DNA of 64,000 nucleotides from assembly GCF_019635935.1 (NCBI RefSeq), contig NZ_JAHBYN010000001.1, positions 1,426,001 through 1,490,000 of the forward strand, in the 5' to 3' direction. This stretch comes from Parvibaculum sp. GTDB lineage: Bacteria > Pseudomonadota > Alphaproteobacteria > Parvibaculales > Parvibaculaceae. Both the position numbers and the translations under genes were made by a program. The notes under the pieces were generated by a model. It saw nothing but the letters and a program-made list of their open reading frames with translations, was not told where the DNA came from and made no database searches. Shown here one piece after another: positions 54,671 through 64,000 of the stretch. The stretch's first letter is position 1. The number at the start of each line of letters is the position of its first letter.

Positions 54671-54715
54671 CTTGTCCGGCGGGACCAGTATGGACCAGCA
54701 GACCCACCGGACAAG
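54671..54715. promoter_or_regulatory. inverted repeat in the divergent control region
   Basis: CTTGTCCGGCGGG (54671-54683) and CCCACCGGACAAG (54703-54715) pair at 12 of 13 positions around a 19-base spacer. It sits between the divergent small membrane-protein and protease genes and could be a dimeric operator with two half-sites or a transcript hairpin. Confidence 0.5.
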
Positions 54716-54800
54716 AGCCGGGACGGCGACCGTTTGCCGCCCCGGCGGCGCGGGCTTTCGGTATAGAATGATTTAAAACCGCAATCGTGAGGGAAACAGG

Positions 54801-55958
54801 ATGTTCGGAGCGCAGATCAGGCTTTTCCGCCTTGCGGGATTCAATGTGAATCTCGATGTGAGCTGGATATTCATCGCCTTGCTGATCTCGTGGACGCTGG
54901 CGACCGGCTATTTCCCCACCTTCTATCCGGACCTCGATGCCGCGACCTACTGGTCGATGGGCATTGTCGGCGCGATGGGGCTTTTTCTCTCGATCGTCCT
55001 GCACGAGCTGTCGCATTCCATCGTCGCCCGGCGCTTCGACATTCCGATCTCGGGCATCACGCTCTTCATTTTCGGCGGCGTCGCGCAACTCGAAAAGGAA
55101 CCGCCGACGCCGCGCGCCGAATTCATGATGGCGATCGCCGGACCGATTGCGAGCTATGTGCTGGCCGGCGGCTTTTATCTCATCGGTGCGGCGGCGCTCG
55201 CCGCCGGTCTGCCTGAAACCGTTTCCGGTGTCGCGCGCTATCTGGCCCTGATCAACCTGATCCTCGCGACCTTCAACATGGTGCCGGCCTTTCCGCTCGA
55301 CGGCGGCCGCGTCTATCGCGCCTGGCTCTGGGGCCGCACCGGCGACATGAACGAGGCGACGCGGCGCGCCTCGCGCGTCGGCCAGGCCTTCGGCCTCGGC
55401 CTGATCGCGCTTGGCGTTTTCAGCCTCTTTTCGGGCAACCTGATCGCCGGCATCTGGTGGGGACTGATCGGTCTTTTTCTTAACACCGCCTCGCGCGCCT
55501 CCTATACGCAGTTGCAGACCCATCAACTGCTGAAGGCCGAGCCCGTGTCGCGCTTCATGACGGCAAACCCGCTGACCGTTCCGGCCGGCATCACGCTGCG
55601 AAAACTCGTCGACGATCACATCTACGGCTCATTCCACGAGACATTCCCCGTGATGGAGGGCGACAGGCTGGTCGGTTCGATCGGCGTCGCCGACTTGCGC
55701 GACATCGCGCGCGACAATTGGGAGCGCCTGCAGGTGCGCGAGGTCATGCACCCGGTCTCATCCCTCAACAGCATCCACACAACCGAAAGCGGCGAGGCGG
55801 CACTCAAGCTGATGCGCGAAAGCGGAAATGCGCGGCTGCTGGTCCTGCGGGACGGTAAACTCGCCGGCATCGTCGCCCTGCGCGACATCATGCGGCTGAT
55901 CCGGCTGAAGGAAGAGCTGGGTCCGCGCGCTGGCGGGATCGCGGGCAAAGGCCTATAA
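54801..55958 (+). CDS. site-2 protease (M50) with two CBS domains
   Basis: An intramembrane zinc metalloprotease, 385 residues. The zinc motif HELSH is near residue 69 in a membrane helix and the third ligand FPLDGGRVYRAW near 166. PRAEFMMAIAGPIASYVLAG and six helices complete the rhomboid-like core. Residues ~245-375 form two CBS domains (VSRFMTANPLTVPAG and VREVMHPVSSLNSIHTTES), which bind adenosyl nucleotides and link activity to energy state. It resembles stand-alone S2P-CBS proteins of unknown substrate. GAGGGAAACAGG lies before ATG 54801. Confidence 0.9.
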   Translation: MFGAQIRLFRLAGFNVNLDVSWIFIALLISWTLATGYFPTFYPDLDAATYWSMGIVGAMGLFLSIVLHELSHSIVARRFDIPISGITLFIFGGVAQLEKEPPTPRAEFMMAIAGPIASYVLAGGFYLIGAAALAAGLPETVSGVARYLALINLILATFNMVPAFPLDGGRVYRAWLWGRTGDMNEATRRASRVGQAFGLGLIALGVFSLFSGNLIAGIWWGLIGLFLNTASRASYTQLQTHQLLKAEPVSRFMTANPLTVPAGITLRKLVDDHIYGSFHETFPVMEGDRLVGSIGVADLRDIARDNWERLQVREVMHPVSSLNSIHTTESGEAALKLMRESGNARLLVLRDGKLAGIVALRDIMRLIRLKEELGPRAGGIAGKGL

Positions 55959-56009
55959 GTAATCCGGATCGAGAGGGGCCGGCCACGGCCCCGGCAACGA
56001 GGAAATGCC

Positions 56010-56588
56010 TTGGGTACGAGCGAGATTTTTCACGCCACTTTCGACGAACACCTGAAAGTCGCGCATGAAACGGCAAAGCTGCTGGAGAAGGATTTTTCCA
56101 GCCTCGCCGCCGCATGCGCCGAAGCCGTGGCGGGCGGCGGCAAGCTGATTTTCTTCGGCAATGGCGGCAGCGCCGCCGATGCCCAGCACATCGCCGCCGA
56201 ACTTTCGGTGCGTTTCGTCAAGGACCGCCCGGCAATCGCCGCTTTGGCCCTAACCACCGACACCTCGGTGCTGACGGCGGCCGCCAACGACATGGGCTAC
56301 GCGCATGTGTTCGAGCGGCAGGTGGAAGCGCTCGGGCGGCGCGGCGACCTTGCCATCGGCATTTCAACATCCGGCAAAAGCCCCAACGTGGTGCTGGCGC
56401 TGGCGGCCGCGCGAAAACAGGGCCTCGTCACCGCCGCCCTCACCGGCGCCGAACCGAACGCGATGAAGGATGTCGCCGATCACCTGATCTGTGTGCCGTC
56501 GAAAACGACCGCACGCATTCAGGAAATGCACATCGTCATCGGTCACATGCTCTGCGCCGGCATCGAGAAGCATCTCGGCTACGTCTGA
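56010..56588 (+). CDS. gmhA: phosphoheptose isomerase (sedoheptulose-7-phosphate isomerase)
   Basis: GmhA converts sedoheptulose-7-phosphate to D-glycero-D-manno-heptose-7-phosphate, first step of LPS core heptose. The SIS domain has [39 protein letters not shown], and [37 protein letters not shown] is the family C-terminal. Start is TTG 56010, with GAGGAAA upstream; the nearby ATG 56006 is out of frame. 192 residues. Ends overlap hldE convergently by 10 bases. Confidence 0.93.
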   Translation: MGTSEIFHATFDEHLKVAHETAKLLEKDFSSLAAACAEAVAGGGKLIFFGNGGSAADAQHIAAELSVRFVKDRPAIAALALTTDTSVLTAAANDMGYAHVFERQVEALGRRGDLAIGISTSGKSPNVVLALAAARKQGLVTAALTGAEPNAMKDVADHLICVPSKTTARIQEMHIVIGHMLCAGIEKHLGYV

Positions 56589-58069
56589 GCGGCTTTCGGC
56601 CCGAGCTTCGCGATCGTGCCCGTCGTGCTGAAACCCGGAACGATGTCGACAATCTCGACGCGACCGCCATGGGCCTGCACGAAATCCGCACCGACAATGT
56701 CGGCAACCTTGTAGTCGCCGCCCTTGACCAGCAGATCGGGCTTCAGCGCCTCGATCAGCGCTTGCGGCGTGTCTTCCTCGAAAATCGTCACGAGATCGAC
56801 GGTGCCGAGCGCGGCGAGCACGGTGGCGCGCGCGATGTCGGGTTGCACGGGACGGCCCTCGCCCTTGAGGCGGCGCACCGACGCATCCCCGTTGAGACCG
56901 ACGACCAGCCGGTCGCAAAGCGCGCGTGCGCGCGCAAGAAGCGCGACATGGCCCGGATGCAACAGATCGAAACACCCGTTGGTGAACCCGACCTTGAGCC
57001 CGCGCGCCCGCCAGATATCGACGATTTCGGCGGCGCGTTCGCGCCCCGCCAGTTTCGCCTCGATTGCCGACAATTCATGTTCGCGCAACGCCGATGCGAG
57101 TTCGTCGCGATGCACGACGGCGGTACCGACCTTGCCGACGACGATGCCGGCCGCCGAGTTCGCCAGCCGTGCGGCATCGGCAAGCGATGCCCCCGCGCCG
57201 AGCGCACAGGCAAGCGTCGCAACAACCGTGTCGCCGGCGCCCGATACGTCGAACACCTCGCGCGCCTCGGCCGCGAGGTGATGCACGTCGTCTTTCGTGA
57301 TGACGCTCATCCCGTCCTGCGCCCGCGTGACGACAACGGCGCCGAGCCCGTGCGCCGCGACAAGACCGCGCGCGGCGGCAACGATTTCGCTGTCGTTCGA
57401 GGCAGGCGTTCCGCTTGCCTCGGCCAGTTCCTTGCGGTTGGGCGTGACGACGGAAGCCCCGGCATAACGCGCATAGTCGAGGCCCTTGGGATCCACAATG
57501 ACGGGAATTTTCGCATCCCGCGCCGCCGCGATGGCGGCAGCGGTCACGGCCGGCGTTAGCACGCCCTTGCCGTAGTCGGACAGCACCAGCACGTCGCACG
57601 ACTTGAGCGCCGCCCCGAGCGACGCAACGAGCGCCGCGCCCTCGGCCGCGTCGAGCACCGCCGTCGTTTCGCTATCGGCGCGCAGCACCTGCTGGCTCAT
57701 CGCGACGAAACGCGTCTTGACCGTGGTGATGCGGTTTGCCGCGCGCGCCAGCCGCGCCTCGATGCCCGGATGTTCGTCGAAGGCGCGGGCGAGCGCCGCG
57801 CCCGCCTCGTCGTCGCCAACGACCGATAGAAAGACGACCCCGGCGCCGAGCGCCGCCAGATTGCGCGCCACATTGCCCGCGCCGCCCGGCATGGCGCGCT
57901 CGGCCTCGACGCTGAGAACCGGGATCGGCGCCTCCGGCGAGATGCGCTCGACCCGGCCATAGACGAAGCGGTCGAGCATCGCGTCGCCCACAACCAGCAC
58001 GCGCACGCCGGCAAGCCGGGCGGCCAGCGTCTGGAGAGTCTCGGTATTTTCGGTCTGCGGGCCAGTCAT
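56579..58069 (-). CDS. hldE: bifunctional heptose-7-phosphate kinase / heptose-1-phosphate adenylyltransferase
   Basis: HldE catalyses the second and fourth steps to ADP-heptose. The N-terminal ribokinase-like domain (1-330) shows [36 protein letters not shown] and [19 protein letters not shown]. The C-terminal nucleotidyltransferase (from ~355) shows [20 protein letters not shown] and [20 protein letters not shown]. 496 residues, full length. It is flanked by gmhA and gmhB on the opposite strand, so all three heptose genes are together but in separate transcripts. Confidence 0.94.
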   Translation of the reverse strand: MTGPQTENTETLQTLAARLAGVRVLVVGDAMLDRFVYGRVERISPEAPIPVLSVEAERAMPGGAGNVARNLAALGAGVVFLSVVGDDEAGAALARAFDEHPGIEARLARAANRITTVKTRFVAMSQQVLRADSETTAVLDAAEGAALVASLGAALKSCDVLVLSDYGKGVLTPAVTAAAIAAARDAKIPVIVDPKGLDYARYAGASVVTPNRKELAEASGTPASNDSEIVAAARGLVAAHGLGAVVVTRAQDGMSVITKDDVHHLAAEAREVFDVSGAGDTVVATLACALGAGASLADAARLANSAAGIVVGKVGTAVVHRDELASALREHELSAIEAKLAGRERAAEIVDIWRARGLKVGFTNGCFDLLHPGHVALLARARALCDRLVVGLNGDASVRRLKGEGRPVQPDIARATVLAALGTVDLVTIFEEDTPQALIEALKPDLLVKGGDYKVADIVGADFVQAHGGRVEIVDIVPGFSTTGTIAKLGPKAAQT

Positions 58070-58190
58070 CGCGAAGCCTTCGGAAATTTCCCTTTCGGGA
58101 TAGTGGCGAAATGGCGCTCAAGATAGCGTAAAAAGCCTCAGAGTTTTCGCTTCCCCGCCCCGGCCCGTTCCCGACCGCCCAAGGCTCCCC

Positions 58191-58820
58191 ATGCTGACCG
58201 ACCAAGGCATCTGGCTCTCGACCGAAACGCCGCCGCGCCGCGAAGGCCGGCCGGGACTGTTCCTCGACCGCGACGGAGTTTTGATCAGGGAGGTTAACTA
58301 TCTGAAAAGCAAGGAAGATGTGGCTCTTGAGGCCGGCGCCGCCGGGATTATCCGCTGGGCGCGAGCGCGGGATTTCGGCGTTGCCGCGATCACCAATCAG
58401 TCGGGCATCGCGCGGGGCATTGTGAGCTGGGCCGATTTCGAGGCAGTGGAGGCCGAAATCGCCCGCCAGCTTGCAGCGGCCGGCGTGGCGCTCGACCTCG
58501 TCGTCGCCTGCCCCTTCCATCCCGATTTCACGCCCGGCTACGGCGCCGCCGAGGATGTCTGGCGCAAGCCCGGCCCTCGCATGATCGAGGAAGCGGCGCT
58601 GCGGATGGACCTCGATCTCGCCGCAAGCTGGCTCATCGGCGACAAGGCAAGCGACATCGAAGCGGCAAAACGCGCAGGGCTCAAGGGCGCGGTGACCGTC
58701 GCAACCGGCTACGGCGCGCAAGAGCGTGAGGCGGCGATGGCGCTCCGCGACAACACCTTCGAAGTCATCGCCGCCGACCGTCTGACGGACGCGCAGGCAG
58801 TGCTCAATGAGGCGTTTTAG
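58191..58820 (+). CDS. gmhB: D-glycero-beta-D-manno-heptose-1,7-bisphosphate 7-phosphatase
   Basis: GmhB is the HAD phosphatase between the two HldE steps. Motif I is GLFLDRDGVLIREVNYL (nucleophile Asp), motif II is in AAITNQSGIARG, the zinc-loop region is CPFHPDFTPGYG, WRKPGPRMIEEAALRM carries the Lys, and LIGDKASDIEAAKRAGLKG is motif IV. The usual zinc-loop cysteines appear only partly (CPFHP). 209 residues. Overlaps allophanate hydrolase convergently by 4 bases. Confidence 0.9.
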   Translation: MLTDQGIWLSTETPPRREGRPGLFLDRDGVLIREVNYLKSKEDVALEAGAAGIIRWARARDFGVAAITNQSGIARGIVSWADFEAVEAEIARQLAAAGVALDLVVACPFHPDFTPGYGAAEDVWRKPGPRMIEEAALRMDLDLAASWLIGDKASDIEAAKRAGLKGAVTVATGYGAQEREAAMALRDNTFEVIAADRLTDAQAVLNEAF

Positions 58821-60610
58821 CCCGCTTTCTGCGTTTTTCGTGCGACATAGGCGCGCCAACCGCCAAGCGCGGTGATGTCTTCGGCGCCATCGAGGCCGCT
58901 TTCCTCGCAGAGAAATCCCTTCACCTTGCGCCCGCCGGAAAGTTCGAGCGTGCCGATGCACAAGGGCTGCGGCACACCGGCGATGAAGGAACCGAAGGCG
59001 GCGCGCGGCAGCCGCCAGACTTCGAGTTCGATCGCCGCGCCATCTCGCGGAACGCGCACCATGCCGGGCCGGAAGGGCGGCCCGCCCGCCAGCGCATGAA
59101 AGCGGTAGCAGGGCGCGGTCTTTGTGCGCTCGACGAACATCGCGCCGCGCGACGTGAGTTCGTGATTGAGCGGCAGGCCGGACATATGCGCGCCGACAAC
59201 CGCGAGCTCGATGAAACCTTCATCCTCCGGTTGCGTCAATAATGGTGCGCCGGGTACGAGCCCTTGTGCGGCGGCAAAGCGCGACGCGAGCGCAACGAGC
59301 CGCGCTTCCGAAAACGCCGGGGCGCAAAGCGTGATGCCGAAGGGAAGTCCCTTGCCGCCAATGCCCGCCGGCACGGCGATGCCGGCCATGTCGAGCAGGT
59401 TCATGAAATTGGTATAGGTGCCGAGGCGGCTGTTGAGCTTGACGGGTTCCGCCACCACCTGATCGACGCGGTAGATCGTCGGCGCGGTCGGCACGGCCAG
59501 CATGTCGACATCGGCGAAAAGCGCGGCGACGCGGCGCTTCAGCGCTTCGAGCCGGTAAAGCGCCTCGAAAGTCTCGACCGCTGTCTTCTTCTTTCCGCCG
59601 AGCACGATTTCCCGCACGACCAGATCGGCGTCCGACGGATGCGCTTCGATGAAACCGCCGACCGCCGCCATGCGTTCGGCGACCCAGGGGCCCTCGTAAA
59701 GCAGCGCCGCGGTTTCGGCGAACAACGCGAAGTCGATGCGCCGCGTCTGCCCGCCCATCGCTTCGAGACGCGCGACCGCCGCAGCGAAAAGCCGCGCCGC
59801 CTCGTCGTCGCCGAAAAATGTCAGGTCGGCGGCGCGCGGCACGGCAAAGGTGAAGCCGGCGCCGGGCGCGGCCGGCGTTTCGGGCATCCGCGCCCGCGCG
59901 TAAGGGTCGGCGGCATCGAAAGCCGCCGCGACGTCGAAGACTTCCGCCGCATCTTCGGCTGTCAACGCGAAGATCGACACGCAATCGAGCGAGCGGCAGG
60001 CCGGCACGACGCCGCGCGTCGAAAGAAGACCGCGCGACGGCTTCAACCCGACAATGTTGTTGAAGGCGGCCGGCACACGGCCCGAACCCGCCGTGTCGGT
60101 GCCGAGCGCGAAGGAAACGAGCCCCGCCGCCACCGCCACCGCCGAGCCGGAAGACGAGCCGCCCGAAATGTATTCGGAATTGAATACCGAACGCGGGGCA
60201 CCATGCGGCGAGCGCGTGCCGACGAGACCGGTCGCGAACTGGTCGAGATTGGTCTTGCCGACGGGGATCGCACCCGCCGCGACGAGCCGCGCGACGACCG
60301 GCGCGCTTTCCTTCGGCATATGGGCATAGGCCGGGCAGCCGGCACTGGTCGGCAGGCCCGCAACGTCGATATTGTCTTTCACTGCGAAAGGCAGACCGAA
60401 AAGCGGCAGACGCGCGCGTTCCTCGCGCGGCAAGGCGTCGAGCGCGCGCGCGCGGGCGAGAACATCCTCGTCCGGAAACCGTGCGATCCAGACGGCGGGA
60501 TCGCCATGCGCTGCAATGCGCCGCAGCGCCTCGGCAGCGATGTCCTCGGCGCGAACACCGCGCGCGCGCGCCTCGCGCAACGCAGTAAACGAAAACGGCA
60601 GGACATTCAC
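58817..60610 (-). CDS. atzF: allophanate hydrolase
   Basis: This cytosolic enzyme splits allophanate, made by urea carboxylase, to ammonia and CO2. The amidase-signature domain has PLFGLPFAVKDNIDVAGLPT with the catalytic Lys, the Ser-rich GGSSSGSAVAVAAGLVSFAL, and DTAGSGRVPAAFN with cis-Ser and nucleophile Ser. The C-terminal ~120 residues (GAHMSGLPLNHELTSRGAMF) are the allophanate-specific domain. Start is GTG 60610, overlapping the urea carboxylase TGA stop by GTGA; this means tight translational coupling. 597 residues, normal for the family. Confidence 0.93.
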   Translation of the reverse strand: MNVLPFSFTALREARARGVRAEDIAAEALRRIAAHGDPAVWIARFPDEDVLARARALDALPREERARLPLFGLPFAVKDNIDVAGLPTSAGCPAYAHMPKESAPVVARLVAAGAIPVGKTNLDQFATGLVGTRSPHGAPRSVFNSEYISGGSSSGSAVAVAAGLVSFALGTDTAGSGRVPAAFNNIVGLKPSRGLLSTRGVVPACRSLDCVSIFALTAEDAAEVFDVAAAFDAADPYARARMPETPAAPGAGFTFAVPRAADLTFFGDDEAARLFAAAVARLEAMGGQTRRIDFALFAETAALLYEGPWVAERMAAVGGFIEAHPSDADLVVREIVLGGKKKTAVETFEALYRLEALKRRVAALFADVDMLAVPTAPTIYRVDQVVAEPVKLNSRLGTYTNFMNLLDMAGIAVPAGIGGKGLPFGITLCAPAFSEARLVALASRFAAAQGLVPGAPLLTQPEDEGFIELAVVGAHMSGLPLNHELTSRGAMFVERTKTAPCYRFHALAGGPPFRPGMVRVPRDGAAIELEVWRLPRAAFGSFIAGVPQPLCIGTLELSGGRKVKGFLCEESGLDGAEDITALGGWRAYVARKTQKAG

Positions 60611-63600
60611 GATGCAACCTCCAGCTTGGGAAGCGACGCTTCCCCGATCGGCACCAGCGTGACGAGCGCCTGACCCGCCTGAACCATGCGGCCGGGCACG
60701 CAATGCACTTCGTGGACACGCGCGGCGACGGGCGCCCTGACCTCGATTTCCATTTTCATCGATTCCAGAACGACCAGCGCATGACCTTCGGCGACCTCGT
60801 CGCCCGGCGCGACGCCGACCGACCAGACATTGCCGGGGACGCCCGCCTCGACCAGCCGCCCGCCCGGCGGCAGCGCCGCCACCTCCTCCACCGGCGGCGC
60901 CTCGGGCTCCATCGCCGCCATCGCGATGCCTTGCGCTTCCCAGCGCTGCCGCTCTTCCTCGAAGGCGCGGCGTTGCCTCGCACGGAAAAGCGCGATGCCA
61001 TCGGCATTGGCATCGAGAAAGGAGAGATGGTCGCTCAGGCGAAACGTGTCGTCCTCGATGCGCAGCCGATAGTCGCCATGCGGAAAAGCCTCGCGCGCTT
61101 CCGCCAGCTCCGCCGCCGAAACGGGAAAGAAACGCAGCCGGTCGAAAAAGCGCAACAGCCACGGCTTCTTGAAATCGGCTGTTTGCCGCCAGCCGTTCCA
61201 CATCTGCACCGTTCGGCCGACAAGCTGGTAACCGCCCGGGCCTTCCATGCCGTAGACGCAAAGATAGGCGCCGCCGATGCCGACCGCGTTTTCCGGCGTC
61301 CATGTGCGGGCCGGATTGTATTTGGTGGTGACAAGCCTGTGCCGCGGATCGAGCGGCGTGGCGACCGGCGCGCCGAGATAGACGTCGCCAAGACCGAACA
61401 CCATGTAGTCGGCGTCGAAGACGATGCGCCTGACATCGTCGATATGATCGAGACCGTTGATACGGCGAATGAACTCGATATTGGACGGCGCCCAGGGCGC
61501 ATCGGGCCGGACAAGCGTCTGGTATTTGCGCACCGCTTCGCGCGCCGCCTCGTCGTCCCACGACAGCGGCAGATAGACGATGCGGCTTTGTACCTCGATG
61601 TCGGCGCTGGCCGGCAGCGCGCGCTCCGTTTCCTCCAGCGCCGCTATGAGCTTGCGCAGCGGCAGACGGTCCGGATCGAAATGGATTTGCAGCGAGCGGA
61701 TGCCCGGCGTCATTTCGACGATGCCGGGAAGCGCGCGCGCCTCGAGCGCCGTCATCGCCGCATGGGCGCGGAAACGCAGGGCGAAATCGAGCACCGGATC
61801 GCCATACTCGACCAGCAGATAATCGTCGCCGGCGCGGCGATAAACAACTTCCGTTTCGAGATCGGAAATCCGCCCCAGCACGGCATCTTCGGCCGGCGCG
61901 GCGACGACGGCGGGCGCGGCAGGCCGCGACAGCGTTTCGATCCATGCCTCCTGCGCGCGGCGCAGCGCCTCGGCTTCGTCCTCGCCGATGCGGCGGAAGC
62001 GCAACCTGTCGCCCGGCTTCAACTGACCGATTTTCCAGAGCTCGGCCTGGGCCAGCGTCGCCGGGCAGACGAAGCCGCCAAGGCTCGGCCCGTCGGGCCC
62101 GAGGATGATCGGCATGTCGCCGGTGAAGTCGATCGTCCCGACCGCATAGGCATTGTCGTGGATGTTGGAGGGATGAAGCCCCGCCTCGCCGCCATCGGCC
62201 CGCGCCCATTGCGGCTTCGGCCCGACAAGGCGCACGCCGCTGCGCGCCGAATTGTAGTGAACCTCGTAAGTCGCAGAAAAAAGCGTATCGATGTCGTCAT
62301 CGGCGAAGAAGTCCGGCGCGCCATGCGGCCCGTAAAGCGCCGCGATCTCCCATTCGCGCGAGAGAGCCGGGCGCACGGATGCGGCGAGCGGTTCGGGATG
62401 CGGAGCGTCGATGGCGCCTTCGCGGTTGAGCCGCAGCACATCGCCCGTCTTCAGGGCGCCGGGCGCATGACCGCCGAAGCGCCCCAGCGTGAAGGCGGCG
62501 CGCGAGCCGAGATAGAGCGGCGCATCGAAACCGTGGCGCACGGCGAGATAGGCGCGCTGACCGGCGTCCGAAACCGCGCCGAGCGTCAGCACCTGCCCGG
62601 CCGCAACCGCAACCGCCCGCCAGAACGGCACCGGCACATCGTCAAGCGTCGCCGGCATCTCCGCGCCGCCAAGCGCAATGACGGTGTCGCTGCGGAAGCG
62701 CAGCGTCGGCCCGTTCAAGGTCATTTCGAGCGTCGCCGCATCGCCCGGATTGCCGACAAGGCGGTTGGCGAGGCGATGCGACAACGGGTCCATCGGCCCC
62801 GAGGGCGGCACGCCGACATTCCAGTAGCCGACACGGCCCGGCCAGTCCTGCAGGCTCGATTGCGCGCCGGGCGCGATGACATCGACAGCAAGGCTTTCGG
62901 GCGTAAAGCCCGCCAGCGTCGAGGTCAGCATCCGGCCTTCGAGAAATTCCGGCGCGCGGGCAAGCGCCCGCAAATATGCGAGATTGGTCTCGACGCCGTG
63001 AACCGACGACGCATCGAGCGCGGCGGCAAGTTTCGCGGCCGCCTCGTCGCGCGTCTCGCCATGGACGATGATCTTGGCCAGCATCGGATCGTAAAAGGGC
63101 GTTACCTCGGTGCCGGTCGCGATCCAGCCGTCGATGCGCGCATCCGCCGGAAACGAAACCTCGGTCAGCAGCCCCGACGAGGGTTGGAAATTGCGCCCCG
63201 GATCCTCGGCATAAAGCCGCGCCTCCATGGCATGGCCGCGCGGGCGCCGCGCATATTGCGCGAGATCGCCAAGCTCGCCCGCAGCCTGCCGGACCATCAT
63301 CTCGACGAGATCGAGGCCGGTTACTTCCTCCGTTACCGGATGCTCGACCTGCAGGCGCGTATTGACTTCAAGGAAATAGAATTTCTTCTCCGCCTCGTCA
63401 TAGATGAACTCGACGGTGCCGGCCGACGCATAGTTGACGCTTTCGCCGAGCCGGATCGCCGCCGCGTGAAGTTCGGCACGCGCATCGTCGGGCAGGTTGG
63501 GCGCCGGCGTCTCCTCGATCACTTTCTGGTTGCGGCGCTGCGCCGAGCAGTCGCGCTCGCCAAGCGCGATGACGCCGCCCTTGCCGTCGCCGAAAATCTG

Positions 63601-64000
63601 CACCTCGATATGACGCGCGGCCGCGACATATTTTTCGAGAAAGAGCCCGCTATCGCGAAAATTGGCAAGCGCCAGCCGCCGGACCGTTTCGTAAAGACGC
63701 GGCAGCTCGTCGGCCGAGCGGCAAAGCTGCAATCCGATGCCGCCGCCGCCCGCCGTGCTCTTCAGCATCACCGGATAGAAAATCGCCTCGGCGCGCATCA
63801 GCGCATCCTCGAGATCGACGATCAGCGGCGAACCGGGCAACAGCGGTACGCCGCTCTTTTCGGCAAGGTCGCGCGCCGTGTGCTTCAGCGCGAAGGCGCG
63901 CATATGTTCCGGTCCGGGCCCGATAAAGGCGACACCCTCGCGCCGCAGCGCTTCGGCAAAGCCGGGATTCTCGCTCAGAAATCCGTAACCCGGATGCACG
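60607..64000 (-). CDS. uca: urea carboxylase (5' end beyond the window)
   Basis: Biotin- and ATP-dependent carboxylation of urea to allophanate. Visible from the right edge: biotin carboxylase (LKSTAGGGGIGLQLCRSADE, FLEKYVAAARHIEVQIFGDG, ERDCSAQRRNQKVIEE, YFLEVNTRLQVEHPVTEEV). Next come KipA/KipI-type carboxyltransferase domains (VIAPGAQSSLQDWPGRVGYW, VGVPPSGPMDPLSHRLANRL, and YMVFGLGDVYLGAPVATPLD) and finally the biotinyl domain with VVLESMKMEIEVRAPV. About 1130 residues are present; some 80 N-terminal residues are missing. Its usual accessory genes probably lie to the right, outside the window. Confidence 0.93.
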   Translation of the reverse strand, partial: VHPGYGFLSENPGFAEALRREGVAFIGPGPEHMRAFALKHTARDLAEKSGVPLLPGSPLIVDLEDALMRAEAIFYPVMLKSTAGGGGIGLQLCRSADELPRLYETVRRLALANFRDSGLFLEKYVAAARHIEVQIFGDGKGGVIALGERDCSAQRRNQKVIEETPAPNLPDDARAELHAAAIRLGESVNYASAGTVEFIYDEAEKKFYFLEVNTRLQVEHPVTEEVTGLDLVEMMVRQAAGELGDLAQYARRPRGHAMEARLYAEDPGRNFQPSSGLLTEVSFPADARIDGWIATGTEVTPFYDPMLAKIIVHGETRDEAAAKLAAALDASSVHGVETNLAYLRALARAPEFLEGRMLTSTLAGFTPESLAVDVIAPGAQSSLQDWPGRVGYWNVGVPPSGPMDPLSHRLANRLVGNPGDAATLEMTLNGPTLRFRSDTVIALGGAEMPATLDDVPVPFWRAVAVAAGQVLTLGAVSDAGQRAYLAVRHGFDAPLYLGSRAAFTLGRFGGHAPGALKTGDVLRLNREGAIDAPHPEPLAASVRPALSREWEIAALYGPHGAPDFFADDDIDTLFSATYEVHYNSARSGVRLVGPKPQWARADGGEAGLHPSNIHDNAYAVGTIDFTGDMPIILGPDGPSLGGFVCPATLAQAELWKIGQLKPGDRLRFRRIGEDEAEALRRAQEAWIETLSRPAAPAVVAAPAEDAVLGRISDLETEVVYRRAGDDYLLVEYGDPVLDFALRFRAHAAMTALEARALPGIVEMTPGIRSLQIHFDPDRLPLRKLIAALEETERALPASADIEVQSRIVYLPLSWDDEAAREAVRKYQTLVRPDAPWAPSNIEFIRRINGLDHIDDVRRIVFDADYMVFGLGDVYLGAPVATPLDPRHRLVTTKYNPARTWTPENAVGIGGAYLCVYGMEGPGGYQLVGRTVQMWNGWRQTADFKKPWLLRFFDRLRFFPVSAAELAEAREAFPHGDYRLRIEDDTFRLSDHLSFLDANADGIALFRARQRRAFEEERQRWEAQGIAMAAMEPEAPPVEEVAALPPGGRLVEAGVPGNVWSVGVAPGDEVAEGHALVVLESMKMEIEVRAPVAARVHEVHCVPGRMVQAGQALVTLVPIGEASLPKLEVAS

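Noticed and set aside
54657..55619. Long upstream extension of the 62-aa membrane-protein frame
   Set aside because: It lies antisense to the site-2 protease gene and lacks domains; the ATG at 54656 with a strong ribosome binding site is the convincing start.
60611..62209. Extension of the allophanate hydrolase frame far upstream, giving a possible 1130-aa protein
   Set aside because: The upstream part is antisense-like low-complexity sequence overlapping urea carboxylase in another frame; the true start is the GTG coupled to the carboxylase stop.

Overview
The window is GC-rich chromosomal DNA of an alphaproteobacterium, judged from codon use, the Wzc-type kinase fused to its chain-length domain, the Rad52/Gp157 phage genes common in that class and the general gene style. 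No rRNA, tRNA or CRISPR array was recognised, and the genus cannot be fixed from sequence alone. Nearly everything between about 3.4 and 58.8 kb serves the cell envelope: sugar-nucleotide supply, polysaccharide assembly and export, LPS core precursors and outer-membrane transport.

Layout. 0-3 kb: a phage-derived patch (small ORF, HNH nuclease, XRE repressor, Gp157-like protein, Rad52-like annealing protein), then a VanZ-like protein. 3.4-14.4 kb: sugar-nucleotide genes for GDP-mannose (manC), UDP-glucose (galU), GDP-fucose (fcl, gmd and a divergent gmd paralogue), dTDP-rhamnose (rmlCBDA) and UDP-glucuronate (ugd). 14.4-23.6 kb: methyltransferases, a WcaJ-like initiating glycosylphosphotransferase, an ECA-like ManNAcA set (wecB, wecC, wecG), a GT2 and a Wzy/ligase-like protein.

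23.6-36.8 kb is an accessory, visibly more A/T-rich and IS-scarred segment, mostly on the minus strand. It holds an O-acyltransferase, an IS407-group IS3 element, a sulfotransferase whose stop codon is the end of that IS, two GT2 genes, a FemAB-like protein, a polysaccharide deacetylase, a Wzx-like flippase, a NeuD-like acetyltransferase pseudogene, a DegT aminotransferase, a broken IS6 transposase and a hexapeptide acyltransferase. 37-45.6 kb is the assembly and export core: an endonuclease/phosphatase-fold protein, a second O-antigen-ligase-like protein, a small membrane protein, a BY-kinase/Wzz copolymerase, an outer-membrane beta-barrel, a secreted Ala-rich protein and a Wza-like export lipoprotein.

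45.7-58.8 kb: a metallophosphoesterase, kdsD (Kdo supply), a TetR / RND / LolA-like / beta-barrel operon with a palindromic operator and an upstream run of Pho-box-like repeats, another outer-membrane barrel, a tiny membrane protein, a CBS site-2 protease, and the heptose genes gmhA, hldE and gmhB. 58.8-64 kb: allophanate hydrolase and urea carboxylase, the latter running off the right edge.

Together the genes suggest a heteropolysaccharide built from rhamnose, fucose, glucuronate and ManNAcA-type sugars on a lipid carrier, decorated by sulfation, acylation and deacetylation, and exported by a Wzx/Wzy-Wzc-Wza route. Its decorating genes have been reshuffled by insertion sequences.
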